Below, piece by piece: positions 1 through 7,414 of a DNA stretch of 64,000 bases. The stretch is from Schumannella sp. 10F1B-5-1 (lineage in GTDB: Bacteria > Actinomycetota > Actinomycetes > Actinomycetales > Microbacteriaceae). Numbering within the stretch: the first letter of the stretch is position 1; the number at the start of each line of letters is the position of its first letter. Both the position numbers and the translations under genes were made by a program. The stretch lies in assembly GCF_006517535.1 (NCBI RefSeq), contig NZ_VHQH01000001.1, forward strand, positions 1-64,000, written 5' to 3'. A model generated the notes under the pieces. The model ran no database searches and was not told the DNA's origin. It was given only the letters and a program-made list of their open reading frames with translations.

Positions 1-442
1 AGAAGCGGTACTCCTCGAACTCGCCGGTCTCGGTGTAGATCACGGCGAGCGCCGAGGTGGGCGCGTCGGTCGAGGCGACCGAGGGCACGCTGACCCAGCG
101 GATGCCCGCCCGGTGCCCCGCCGCCTTGACCGCGTCGATCGTGCTGCCGCCGCCGAGGCCGACCACCACATCCGAGGCCCGGGCCTTGATGACCTCGACG
201 AGACGGTCGACCTCCTTGGCGGTCGGCATGCCGCCGAACTTCTCGCGCTCGATCGGCAGCCCGGCCGCGGTCAGCGACGCCTCGACGTCGTGGCCGAGGA
301 AGCCCCAGACGACGTCGTCGCTGACGAGCAGCGGGGACGAGCCGATCGGCGCGACGAACTCGCCGATGCGGGCGATCGCGCCGCGCCCCTGCACATAGCG
401 GGACGGACTGATGATGGTGCGCACGGGTAGCGCCTCGGACAT
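1..442 (-). CDS. gldA: Glycerol dehydrogenase-like iron-containing alcohol dehydrogenase, 5' part only
   Basis: Only the first ~147 residues lie in the window. The protein starts MSEALPVRTIISPSRYVQG and contains the dinucleotide-binding segment GLGGGSTIDAVKAAG (about residues 95-110), followed by VPSVASTDAPTSALAVIYT, a stretch characteristic of GldA, whose Asp lies near the substrate and metal site. GldA oxidises glycerol to dihydroxyacetone with NAD+ in the cytosol; glycerol-1-phosphate dehydrogenases are more distant relatives. The ATG at 442 is preceded by GAAGGAG at a good distance. The gene is transcribed away from the rest of the window and is separated from the yhgE-like gene by a pair of 61-bp palindromes. 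The 3' part, with the metal-binding histidines, is not visible, so activity cannot be judged. Confidence 0.82.
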   Translation of the reverse strand, partial: MSEALPVRTIISPSRYVQGRGAIARIGEFVAPIGSSPLLVSDDVVWGFLGHDVEASLTAAGLPIEREKFGGMPTAKEVDRLVEVIKARASDVVVGLGGGSTIDAVKAAGHRAGIRWVSVPSVASTDAPTSALAVIYTETGEFEEYRF

Positions 443-542
443 GGTGGTACTCCTTCGATCCGCGTCACCGGGTGGGCGGGTCGACCACGCGGCCGCGGCG
501 ACTCCGACCGTACGCGCGGGGCGGGCGCGCGGGTCGGGCGTG

Positions 543-557
543 TCTCACCAGTTGAGA
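543..557. promoter_or_regulatory. Candidate operator upstream of gldA
   Basis: TCTCACCAGTTGAGA is a 15-bp near-palindrome (perfect five-base arms TCTCA/TGAGA) about 100 bases upstream of the gldA start. It is one of the few less GC-rich points in the spacer. A regulator-binding role is inferred from position and symmetry only; no regulator gene is visible beside it. Confidence 0.3.
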
Positions 558-634
558 ATGCGTGCACGTACACGTCGCCGCCGGGGATGCGCGGCCCCGC
601 GGTTCGCGCACCGCGAGAGTCGCCCCGCCCACCC

Positions 635-695
635 CGAGGGTGGCCACGAATGCACGCGCACCACGGCGTGTCCCGTGCATCTCTGGCCACCCTCG
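635..695. repeat. 61-bp palindromic element, copy 1a
   Basis: The unit begins CGAGGGTGGCCACGAATG and ends with the inverted form TGGCCACCCTCG, giving ~24-base imperfect arms around a ~13-base variable centre. It lies 13 bases from copy 1b in the same orientation. Five relatives of the same length class occur in this window (709, 8110, 8186, 29275, 29349). The RNA could fold into a long hairpin, but no T tract follows. Confidence 0.85.
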
Positions 696-708
696 ACCAG
701 CCCGGGCC

Positions 709-769
709 CGAGGGTGGCCACGAATGAACGCCGCCCTCGGCGTGTCGCGTGCATCTCTGGCCACCCTCG
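709..769. repeat. 61-bp palindromic element, copy 1b
   Basis: This is the second member of the first tandem pair, with the same CGAGGGTGGCCA / TGGCCACCCTCG ends and a different centre. It ends 9 bases from the stop codon of the yhgE-like gene (778), so it would be transcribed as that operon's 3' end and could act as a terminator or RNA-stabilising hairpin. Confidence 0.85.
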
Positions 770-777
770 AACGCGGC

Positions 778-2598
778 CTACACGAGCGCGAGGATCGCCC
801 GGCGCCGCCGCGCGCGCACCGCGAGCGGCGTGAGCGCGACGCACAGCACCGTCAGCGCCGCGAGCACCGCGATCGCCCCCGCGATCGGCGCGACCGGTCC
901 TCCGGCGATCGCCGACTGCAGCGCCATGACGGCCGAACTGAACGGCAGATACGGGCTGAGCGCCTGGAACGGCTGCCCGAGCGCCTGCACCGGCCAGAGC
1001 CCCGCGGTCGACGCCAGCTGGATCGCCAGCAGCACGAGCGACACGACCCCGCCCGCCCGGCCGAACCGCGCCGAGAGCAGCGTGTGCAGCGCTGTGAAGC
1101 CGACCGCGGCGACGAGCAGCAGCGGCAGCGTCGCGCCGATGCGATCCCACGCGACGCCGAATCCGGCGTGCAGCAGCAGCGTCACGGTCGCGCCCTGCAG
1201 CAACGCGATCACGAGCGGCTTCGACAGCAGCGCTCCCGCCACGCGCGTCGCCGGCGCCGAGGCGGCGAGCAGGCGGCGGCCGAGGCGCGGCCCGACGAGC
1301 AGCAGCACGAGCGCGCCCATCCACAGGGCGAGCGGGATGGCGGTGGTCGCGACGATCTGCGAGGCCGCGCTGACCTCGTGGTCGCGGGTGACCTCGACGC
1401 GCACCGGCTTGGCGGCGACCGCCGCGCTGTCCTTGGCCTGGTCGCTGTCGCTCGCCGGGATCTTGGCGGCGCCGTCGGCGAGACCGTCGCTGAGCTGCTG
1501 CGCGCCGGTCTGCAGCGAGCCGATGCCCGTCGCGATGCCGGTCGCGCCCGTGTTGAGGTCGGCGCCGCCGCCCGCGAGCTGCGCGGCTCCGCGCGCGCTC
1601 GACGCGACGCCCGACGACACCTGGGATGCGCCCGAGGCGAGCTGCGATCCGCCGCCCGCGACCTGCGCGAGCTGTCCGCTGAGCGCCTTCACGGTCGCGA
1701 CCGCCTGCTGGTCGGCCGGGTTGAGCGGGTCGGCCGAGAGCTGCGCCGACGCGGCCGCGAGGGCCGAGGAGATCTGCGAGACGCCGCCCGTGTACTGCGC
1801 GACGCCCGACGAGACGCCCGAGGCGCCCGACTTCAGGCGGCCGAGGCCGGTGCTGAGCTGGCTGACGCCCGAGGTGTACTGCGCGAGCCCGGTCGCGAAC
1901 TGGTCGGCGCCGCTCTTCGCCGCGCCCGCGCCGTCGGCGAGCTGCTTCGCCCCGTCGGCCGACTGCTGCAGCCCGTCGCCGAGCGAGCCGACGCTCGCGT
2001 AGAGCCCCTGGATGTACTGCTCGGTCAGCTGCGTGCCGATCGACGCGGCCAGGCCGTCACCGACCTGCGTCGCGAGGGTGCCCGCCAGGTAGGAGTGCGC
2101 GTCGTCGGTGCGCAGCTTCAGCGGCGCGGTCGTCGGAGTGCCGCTCGACAGCGACACGACCGCCTTCGAGAAGCCCTTCGGGATCGTCAGCACGGCCTGC
2201 ACGTCGCCGTCGGCGAGCATCTGCTGCGCATCCTCGTCGTTCGTGATGGTCCAGCGGATGCCGCCGGCCGCATCCGAGTCGGGGTCGGTCAGCTCGGTGA
2301 CGAGCAGGCGGCCCGCGAGCACCGGCTGCTCCTCGCCGTCGGCGGTGGTCGAGGTGACCATCTCGTCGTCGTTCACGATGGCGGCCGGGATGCGCGCACT
2401 CGAGCTCGTCGAGCCGCTGCCGCTCTTGCCGCCGTCGTCGCCGCCCGAGCCGGTGTCGACGCCCAGCGCCGACACGAACAGCGCCGTCAGCGCCACGGGG
2501 ATGACCGTGGCCACCGCGAGCAGGGCGAGGCGCCGGCGGCCGCGCGCCTTGGCGGGGTCGCGCACGAGCAGGGGCGCGCGGAAGTCGGTGGCGCTCAT
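778..2598 (-). CDS. YhgE/Pip-type membrane protein (ABC-2-like permease)
   Basis: The 606-residue protein has one membrane segment near residues 23-45, a long extracytoplasmic region (about 50-400) rich in repeats of the type xxLxxGAxxLxxG that predict an elongated coiled coil, and about five membrane segments from residue ~406 to the end. This is the architecture of YhgE/Pip proteins, related to ABC-2 permeases and phage-infection proteins; their transported substrate is generally unknown. The ATG at 2598 overlaps the TGA of the mmpL gene by four bases, implying translational coupling, and GGAAGGAG precedes it. It is the last gene of the tetR-mmpL-yhgE operon and probably works with the MmpL protein in the envelope, for export of a lipid, drug or cell-wall component. 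Confidence 0.88.
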   Translation of the reverse strand: MSATDFRAPLLVRDPAKARGRRRLALLAVATVIPVALTALFVSALGVDTGSGGDDGGKSGSGSTSSSARIPAAIVNDDEMVTSTTADGEEQPVLAGRLLVTELTDPDSDAAGGIRWTITNDEDAQQMLADGDVQAVLTIPKGFSKAVVSLSSGTPTTAPLKLRTDDAHSYLAGTLATQVGDGLAASIGTQLTEQYIQGLYASVGSLGDGLQQSADGAKQLADGAGAAKSGADQFATGLAQYTSGVSQLSTGLGRLKSGASGVSSGVAQYTGGVSQISSALAAASAQLSADPLNPADQQAVATVKALSGQLAQVAGGGSQLASGASQVSSGVASSARGAAQLAGGGADLNTGATGIATGIGSLQTGAQQLSDGLADGAAKIPASDSDQAKDSAAVAAKPVRVEVTRDHEVSAASQIVATTAIPLALWMGALVLLLVGPRLGRRLLAASAPATRVAGALLSKPLVIALLQGATVTLLLHAGFGVAWDRIGATLPLLLVAAVGFTALHTLLSARFGRAGGVVSLVLLAIQLASTAGLWPVQALGQPFQALSPYLPFSSAVMALQSAIAGGPVAPIAGAIAVLAALTVLCVALTPLAVRARRRRAILALV

Positions 2599-5500
2599 CG
2601 GGTCGCTCCTTCCGGAGTCAGGTCGAGATCGACGACGGGCCGGGCCGTGCGGCCGAGCAGCGCGAGACGCACTCCCGGGCGCACGCCGAGCACGAGCGTG
2701 GTCGAGGGGTCGGCGAGGTCGGCGGCGAGCACGGCGACGCGCGTGGCGGCCGCCGCATCCAAGTCGCCGACGTCGAGCAGCACCACCGGGGTGCCCTCGG
2801 CGAGCGCCGCGGCGGCGAGCACGTCGGCCCGCTGCTCGGGGCTGAGTCCGCTGAGGCGGTCGGTCGCCGCGACGGTCGTTCCGGCGGCGGCGAGGCGGTC
2901 GAGCAGCTCGGCCGCGCGACGACGGATCGAGCCGGCGCCCGATCCACCCCGCCCGCGCCGCGGCGCGAACCGCATCCGCTCGGCGATCAGCTCGCCCGCG
3001 GTCGCGTCGGCCTCGACCCGGGATGCGGCGAGGTCGCCCAGCGCGACCCGTCGGGCCACGTCGGCGGCCTCGGTCGGCAGCGTCTTGCCGGCGACGAGCG
3101 CACGGCCCTCGAGCGCCGGAACGCGTCCGGCGACGGTCGCGGCGAGCAGGCGGCGGCGCGCATCCTCGCCCGCGACGACCGCGATCGCCCCGTGCGGCAC
3201 CCGCAGCGACACCGGCGGCGTCAGCGGACGCGCGGACCCGCGGTCGCCGTGATCGCTCAGGTCGAGCGACCCGGTCACGACGTCGCGGCCGGCCTCGGGC
3301 TGCGACGCCGGGGCGGCGACCAGCGCATCCAGCTCGATGGCCGACTCGCGGCCCTCGGCCCAGCGCACGTCGGCGCGGTGCACGGCCAGTCCGGCGCCCT
3401 CGATGTCGACGTCGGGCAGGATGCGGTCGAGCCAGCGCGGCAGGTACCAGGCGCGGCGGTGGAACAGCGCCATCACGGCGGGCACGAGCGTCATGCGCAC
3501 CAGGAAGGCGTCGACCGCGATGCCGACGGCGAGCCCGAGCGCGATGACCTTGATCACGCCCATGCCCTCGGGCACGAACGCGGCGAAGACGAAGAACATG
3601 ATGAGCGCCGCCGCCGTCACCACGCGGGCCGCGCCGCGGAAGCCGGTCACGACCGCGCGCTTCGCGATCTGCTTGCGCTCGGAGTCGGGCTTGCCGACCG
3701 AGCCGTGCACGTAGTCCTCGCGCATGCCCGAGACGAGGAAGACCTCGTAGTCCATCGCGAGCCCGAACAGGATCGCCATGAGCAGCACGGGCATGAAGCT
3801 GAGGATCGGGCCCGGCTCGGCGTGCAGCAGCTCGGCGCCCCAGCCCCACTGGAACACGGCCACGACCACGCCGAACGCCGCCAGCACCGACAGCAGGAAG
3901 CCCACGGCCGCCTTGATCGGCACCACGATCGAGCGGAACACGAGCGCCAGCAGGATCACCGACAGGCCGACGACGAGGATGCCGAAGGGCAGCAGCGCGC
4001 TGTCGAGCCGGTTCGAGACGTCGATCTGCACGGCGGTAGCGCCGCTCACCTGCATCGGCGTGTCGAAGTCCTTCTCGATCTCGGGCGCCAGGCCGCGCAG
4101 GCGCTGCACGAGCTCCGAGGTGCGCTGGTCATCCGGAGCCGTCGTCGGCGTGAGCTGGATGATGCCGGTGTCGACGGTCTCGTTCGGCACGCCCGCACCG
4201 ACCTCGGCGACGCCCTTCACGTCGGCCAGGCGGTCGCCGATCTTCTTCAGGTCGCCGAGCGGATCGGTCGTCTGGGTGATGTCGAGCACGACCACGAGCG
4301 GGCCGTTCTTGCCGGGGCCGAACTTGTCGGCGACCGTGTCGTAGGCCTGGCGGGCCGTCGTGTCCTTCGGATCGTGCCCCGCGTTCGGCAGAGCGAGCTG
4401 CAGGTCGGCGGCCGGGATCGCGGCCACGCCGAGGATGCCGACGACCAGCACGATCGCGAGCGCCGGCACCTTCGTGACCAGACGCACCCAGCGCTCGCCG
4501 AGCGGGATCGGGGCGGGCTTGGCCGGCTTCGCGTCGCCGGAGCTGGAGCCGGATGCGGATGCGGATGCGTCGTTGCCGACGGTCGCGGCGGGCTCGGCGA
4601 GGTGAGCGCCCTCGGGCGCGACCGGGGCGGCGTGCGCGGGCACGGCATCCCCCGGATTCGGCGGAGTCGTCGGCAGTGCCGACGGAAGCGCGGTCGTCGA
4701 CGCCGTGTCGGGCGCGACCGGGGCGGCGTGCGCGGGCACGGCATCCCCCGGATTCGGCGCGGTCGTCGGCAGCGTCGACGAGAGCGCGGTCGTCGCGGTC
4801 GTGTCGGGCGCGACCGGCGCCTCGTGCGCGCCGTGGTGCTGGTCGGCGTCGTCCCCGTGCGCCGGGGCGCCGCCCGCGAGCCGGCGCGCCGTGCGCGACC
4901 CGGGCTTCGGGATGAGGCGGTGCTTCGCGAGACCGAGCACGGCGGGCAGCAGCGTCAGCGCCGCGAGCATCGCGAGCACGACCGCCGCGGCCGCCGCGAT
5001 GCCCATGACCGCGAGGAACGGGATGCCCACCACGAGCAGTCCGGCGAGCGCGATCACGACCGTGACGCCCGCGAACACGACGGCGCTGCCCGCCGTGGCG
5101 ACCGCGGTCGCCGCCGACTCCTCGGGATCCATCCCCCGCGCGAGCTGGGTTCGATGCCGCGACACGATGAACAGCGCGTAGTCGATGCCGACCGCGAGGC
5201 CGAGCATGAGCGCCAGCATCGGCCCCGCGCTCGACACGGGCGCGAACGCCGCGACCGCGAGCACGCCGCCCATCGAGACGCCGAGTCCGGCGAAGGCGGT
5301 GAGCAGCGGCAGCCCCGCCGCGAGGAACGAGCCGAAGGCCACGATCAGCACGAGCGCCGCGAACAGCACGCCGAGGCCCTCGGTCGGGCTGATCGAGACG
5401 GTCTGGTCCTGGAAGGCCTGCCCGCCGAAGTCGACCGTCAGACCGTCGCCCTCGGCCGCATCCCCCAGCTCGGTCAGCTTGTCGAGGGTCGCGTCGGTGA

Positions 5501-5912
5501 CGTCGGCCTGCTGCCCGTCGAACTGCAGCTGGATGATCGCCGTCGTGCCGTCGTCGCTGATCGCCCCCGAGGCGTACTCGCTGTAGGGGCTCAGCGCCTG
5601 CGCGATGCCCTTCACGTCGCCGAGCTGCTTCGCCAGATCCTCGACCTGGGTCTTCGCGCTGCCCGACTCGATGCCGTCGGGGTCGCTCACCACGGCCTGG
5701 CCGCTCGCGCCGCCCGCCTGCGGGAACACCGCCGAGAGCCGGTCGATCGCGTTCTGCGCCTCGGTTCCGGGGATCGAGAACGACTCGTCGGTCTTGCCGC
5801 CGAGCCCGAGACCCGCGCCGAGCGCCGCGCCCATCGCGAGCAGCCAGATCAGCAGCACGAGCAGCGGGCGCCGGTAGGCGGCGCGTCCGAGACGGTAGAG
5901 GAGGGTGGCCAT
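2595..5912 (-). CDS. MMPL/RND-family transporter with a degenerate ABC-ATPase-like C-terminal domain
   Basis: The 1105-residue protein has the MmpL layout: a first membrane helix near residues 15-35, a large external domain, a block of five or six helices (about 190-340), a cytoplasmic linker (345-475), then a second helix, external domain and helix block up to ~815. RND pumps of this class use the proton gradient to export lipids or drugs. The linker carries a 32-residue tandem repeat. The tail from ~837 to 1105 is unusual for MMPL proteins: it resembles an ABC ATPase half, with a signature-like LSGLSPEQR (~1019) and a Walker-B-like VVLLDVGDLD (~1045). The Walker A position reads VAGEDARRRLLAATVAG, without the GxxGxGKS pattern, and the Walker-B glutamate is absent, so ATP hydrolysis looks unlikely. 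The gene lies between a TetR gene and the yhgE-like gene it overlaps. Confidence 0.9.
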   Translation of the reverse strand: MATLLYRLGRAAYRRPLLVLLIWLLAMGAALGAGLGLGGKTDESFSIPGTEAQNAIDRLSAVFPQAGGASGQAVVSDPDGIESGSAKTQVEDLAKQLGDVKGIAQALSPYSEYASGAISDDGTTAIIQLQFDGQQADVTDATLDKLTELGDAAEGDGLTVDFGGQAFQDQTVSISPTEGLGVLFAALVLIVAFGSFLAAGLPLLTAFAGLGVSMGGVLAVAAFAPVSSAGPMLALMLGLAVGIDYALFIVSRHRTQLARGMDPEESAATAVATAGSAVVFAGVTVVIALAGLLVVGIPFLAVMGIAAAAAVVLAMLAALTLLPAVLGLAKHRLIPKPGSRTARRLAGGAPAHGDDADQHHGAHEAPVAPDTTATTALSSTLPTTAPNPGDAVPAHAAPVAPDTASTTALPSALPTTPPNPGDAVPAHAAPVAPEGAHLAEPAATVGNDASASASGSSSGDAKPAKPAPIPLGERWVRLVTKVPALAIVLVVGILGVAAIPAADLQLALPNAGHDPKDTTARQAYDTVADKFGPGKNGPLVVVLDITQTTDPLGDLKKIGDRLADVKGVAEVGAGVPNETVDTGIIQLTPTTAPDDQRTSELVQRLRGLAPEIEKDFDTPMQVSGATAVQIDVSNRLDSALLPFGILVVGLSVILLALVFRSIVVPIKAAVGFLLSVLAAFGVVVAVFQWGWGAELLHAEPGPILSFMPVLLMAILFGLAMDYEVFLVSGMREDYVHGSVGKPDSERKQIAKRAVVTGFRGAARVVTAAALIMFFVFAAFVPEGMGVIKVIALGLAVGIAVDAFLVRMTLVPAVMALFHRRAWYLPRWLDRILPDVDIEGAGLAVHRADVRWAEGRESAIELDALVAAPASQPEAGRDVVTGSLDLSDHGDRGSARPLTPPVSLRVPHGAIAVVAGEDARRRLLAATVAGRVPALEGRALVAGKTLPTEAADVARRVALGDLAASRVEADATAGELIAERMRFAPRRGRGGSGAGSIRRRAAELLDRLAAAGTTVAATDRLSGLSPEQRADVLAAAALAEGTPVVLLDVGDLDAAAATRVAVLAADLADPSTTLVLGVRPGVRLALLGRTARPVVDLDLTPEGATR
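4614..4830 (-). repeat. 96-bp in-frame tandem repeat in the mmpL linker
   Basis: Two complete units (4614-4709 and 4710-4805) and a partial third repeat with an exact 96-base period. Each encodes 32 residues of the type PNPGDAVPAHAAPVAPDT followed by a Thr/Ala/Leu-rich stretch. The units differ at several bases, so the duplication is not brand new. It lies in the cytoplasmic linker between the two transmembrane blocks, where length change is probably tolerated. Confidence 0.9.
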
Positions 5913-5915
5913 GAT

Positions 5916-6581
5916 TCAGCTCCGTCGGGCGATCGAGGTGGGGGCGAGGATCTCGGTCATCACCTGGATGAGCGAGGTGCGCACGGCTTCACCCTCGAAG
6001 CCGGTGGATGAGATGAGAGCGGCGGATGCGGCGGTCGCCCCGTCGGGCTCGGGGCCGGTCGCGGCCTCGCTCGCGGGCGAGGATGCCGCATCCCCGTCGA
6101 AGGGCCCGTAGTCGCGCGAGGCGGCGATCGCGTAGGCCGAGCCGGCGAGCGCGATCGCGACGCGCACGCGGTCTTCGGGATCGTCGAGGCGCTCCTGGCA
6201 GTACTGCGCGATCCCGGTCATGAAGCTCTCGGCGCGCGCAATCGCGGGGATCTCGCGCAGCGAGCGCGACTGGTTGATGAACAGGTGCACCTCGAGCGGA
6301 CGCCGCAGCAGGAAGTCGACGAACTCGGTGACGAAGGCGCGCACGCCCTCCTCGTCGCCCTGGTCGCCGGCGCGGTGCAGGCGCTCGAGCACGGTCTCGA
6401 TCTCGTCGAGGGCCGGCTCGATCGCGGCGGTCAGCAGCTCCTCCTTCGACGAGAAGTGATAGAGCACGGCGGCTTTCGAGACGCCCGCCAGATCGGCGAT
6501 GCGCTGGATGCTGGTGCCCGCGTATCCGGCGGAGGTGAACTCGCGCAGCGCGATGGTCTGCAGCTCGAGGGCGGTGGTCAC
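5916..6581 (-). CDS. TetR-family repressor of the mmpL-yhgE operon
   Basis: The 221-residue protein has an N-terminal helix-turn-helix of the TetR type, with FTSAGYAGTSIQRIADLAG leading into VSKAAVLYHFSSKEELL (residues ~15-50), and a helical ligand-binding C-terminal region. It starts with GTG at 6581 and ends three bases before the ATG of the mmpL gene, so it is first in the operon. Two TetR-like palindromes lie just upstream of its start, implying autoregulation and control of the pump by a small hydrophobic ligand, probably something the pump exports. The ribosome-binding site before the GTG is weak. The C-terminal part contains an Ala/Ser/Pro-rich stretch (~170-195) that looks like an expanded loop. 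Confidence 0.9.
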   Translation of the reverse strand: MTTALELQTIALREFTSAGYAGTSIQRIADLAGVSKAAVLYHFSSKEELLTAAIEPALDEIETVLERLHRAGDQGDEEGVRAFVTEFVDFLLRRPLEVHLFINQSRSLREIPAIARAESFMTGIAQYCQERLDDPEDRVRVAIALAGSAYAIAASRDYGPFDGDAASSPASEAATGPEPDGATAASAALISSTGFEGEAVRTSLIQVMTEILAPTSIARRS

Positions 6582-6592
6582 CTGGCGAGGTT

Positions 6593-6628
6593 AGCTGACC
6601 GATCGGTCAGCTCCTGACCGTTCGGTCA
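6593..6628. promoter_or_regulatory. Double TetR operator
   Basis: AGCTGACCGATCGGTCAGCT at 6593-6612 is a perfect 20-bp palindrome, and TGACCGTTCGGTCA at 6615-6628 is a second site with the same half-sites (TGACCG/CGGTCA). The centres are about 19 bases apart, close to two helical turns, as for two TetR dimers side by side. They lie 12-47 bases upstream of the tetR start codon, overlapping the expected promoter. Binding by this TetR is inferred. Confidence 0.8.
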
Positions 6629-6704
6629 GATTCGCAGGACGCTGCCAGCCTCGGGCTTGGCAGGATCGCCGCACGATCCGCCAGAACGCGTGCGGGACGA
6701 CGTG

Positions 6705-6745
6705 TGATATTTCAGTATTGACTTTGAGTGACGTACTGATATTTT
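6705..6745 (+). promoter_or_regulatory. Candidate promoter of the small membrane protein gene
   Basis: This is an AT-rich island in a GC-rich background. TTGACT (6718-6723) and TATTTT (6740-6745) stand 16 bases apart as -35 and -10 elements. Direct repeats TGATATTT (6705-6712 and 6737-6744) and inverted TCAGTA/TACTGA (6712-6717, 6734-6739) flank the -35 element, suggesting a regulator site. The spacing fits transcription toward the gene at 6788. Confidence 0.5.
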
Positions 6746-6787
6746 AGCTACGAGCCCGGATGGACCGGGCGGAGATGAGCAGCCACC

Positions 6788-7084
6788 ATGTCGCCGAGCA
6801 CCCGCCGCGCCGTCATCACGGTCGTGATCTCCGTCGTGCTCACGCTCGCCCTCGGTCTGCTGTTCGCGGCGCTCGAGACCGGCGGCGCGCACGCCGCCTC
6901 GTTCGGCTCCCTCGCCGATGGCGTCAGCGCGTCCGAGTCAGGGGATGCCGGCGCAGCCGGCGCCGGACTGACCACCCAGCTCGCCGGCATCGGCGCGCTG
7001 GCACTGGCCGCCGCATCCGCCCTGATCTACGGCGGCGCCGTCACCCCGCGCCACCGCCGCACGGGTCGCCGCCTCAGCCGCTGA
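6788..7084 (+). CDS. Small two-helix membrane or exported protein, unknown function
   Basis: The 98-residue protein starts MSPSTRRAVITVV and has a basic N terminus followed by a hydrophobic segment (~9-28) that could be a signal anchor or a cleavable signal ending near AHA. A small-residue external stretch (~30-60), a second hydrophobic segment (~64-84) and a basic tail ending RRTGRRLSR follow. That pattern (signal, short ectodomain, helix, Arg-rich end) also resembles a sorting-signal-type tail, but no LPxTG motif is present. It is not recognised as a named family. GC codon use is normal and it has its own AT-rich promoter, so it is probably real. It lies between the divergent tetR operon and a GntR gene. 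Confidence 0.6.
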   Translation: MSPSTRRAVITVVISVVLTLALGLLFAALETGGAHAASFGSLADGVSASESGDAGAAGAGLTTQLAGIGALALAAASALIYGGAVTPRHRRTGRRLSR

Positions 7085-7272
7085 GGCGCCGACCGCCGCT
7101 TCTCCACCACCAGCCCGCGTCGACGACGACGCCACCGGATCCCGGTCGCGTCGCGTCTCCCGCGTGCGCGATCGGGAATCGGGCCCGATCGCGAGCGCTT
7201 CTCCCGCGTCTCGCCGGGCCCGCCCGGGTCCGTGCCGCATCTCCCGCGGCGCGGGCTCGGGTCACTCGGGGA

Positions 7273-7304
7273 TGCCGGGTCGCGACGGGGGTCGCGGCCC
7301 GGCA
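7273..7304 (+). terminator. GC hairpin in the 7085-7414 spacer
   Basis: TGCCGGGTCGCGAC pairs with GTCGCGGCCCGGCA across a GGGG loop, giving a 14-base-pair stem that is complete if one U-G pair is allowed. No T tract follows, as is common in high-GC actinobacteria. It lies about 190 bases after the small membrane protein gene and upstream of the GntR gene. The rest of the 330-base spacer shows nothing else recognisable. Confidence 0.4.
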
Positions 7305-7414
7305 CACGGCTCGCGCGCGTCCGTCCTGCTGAGGCCGCGCATCCATTGCCCTCGACGTGACGAGCATGCAGAATGCCGGAAGGTCAGCATTTCAGTCGAC
7401 CGGTCTGGAGAACC

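Noticed and set aside
635-769. Tandem repeat pairs as a small CRISPR array
   Set aside because: The units are palindromic over their whole length, only two occur per site, the 13-15 base spacers are too short, and no cas gene is present.
562-3252. Very long open frame on the plus strand, opposite yhgE and mmpL
   Set aside because: It is an antisense shadow: composition is Arg/Asp/Gly-rich without family motifs, while the minus strand has recognisable membrane proteins. The same holds for the other long antisense frames, for example 3192-6011, 19192-20646 and 51439-53214.
2595-3849. Extension of the yhgE-like frame upstream to 3849
   Set aside because: The added residues are the Arg-rich out-of-frame reading of the mmpL gene. 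The ATG at 2598 has a ribosome-binding site and starts at the first helix.
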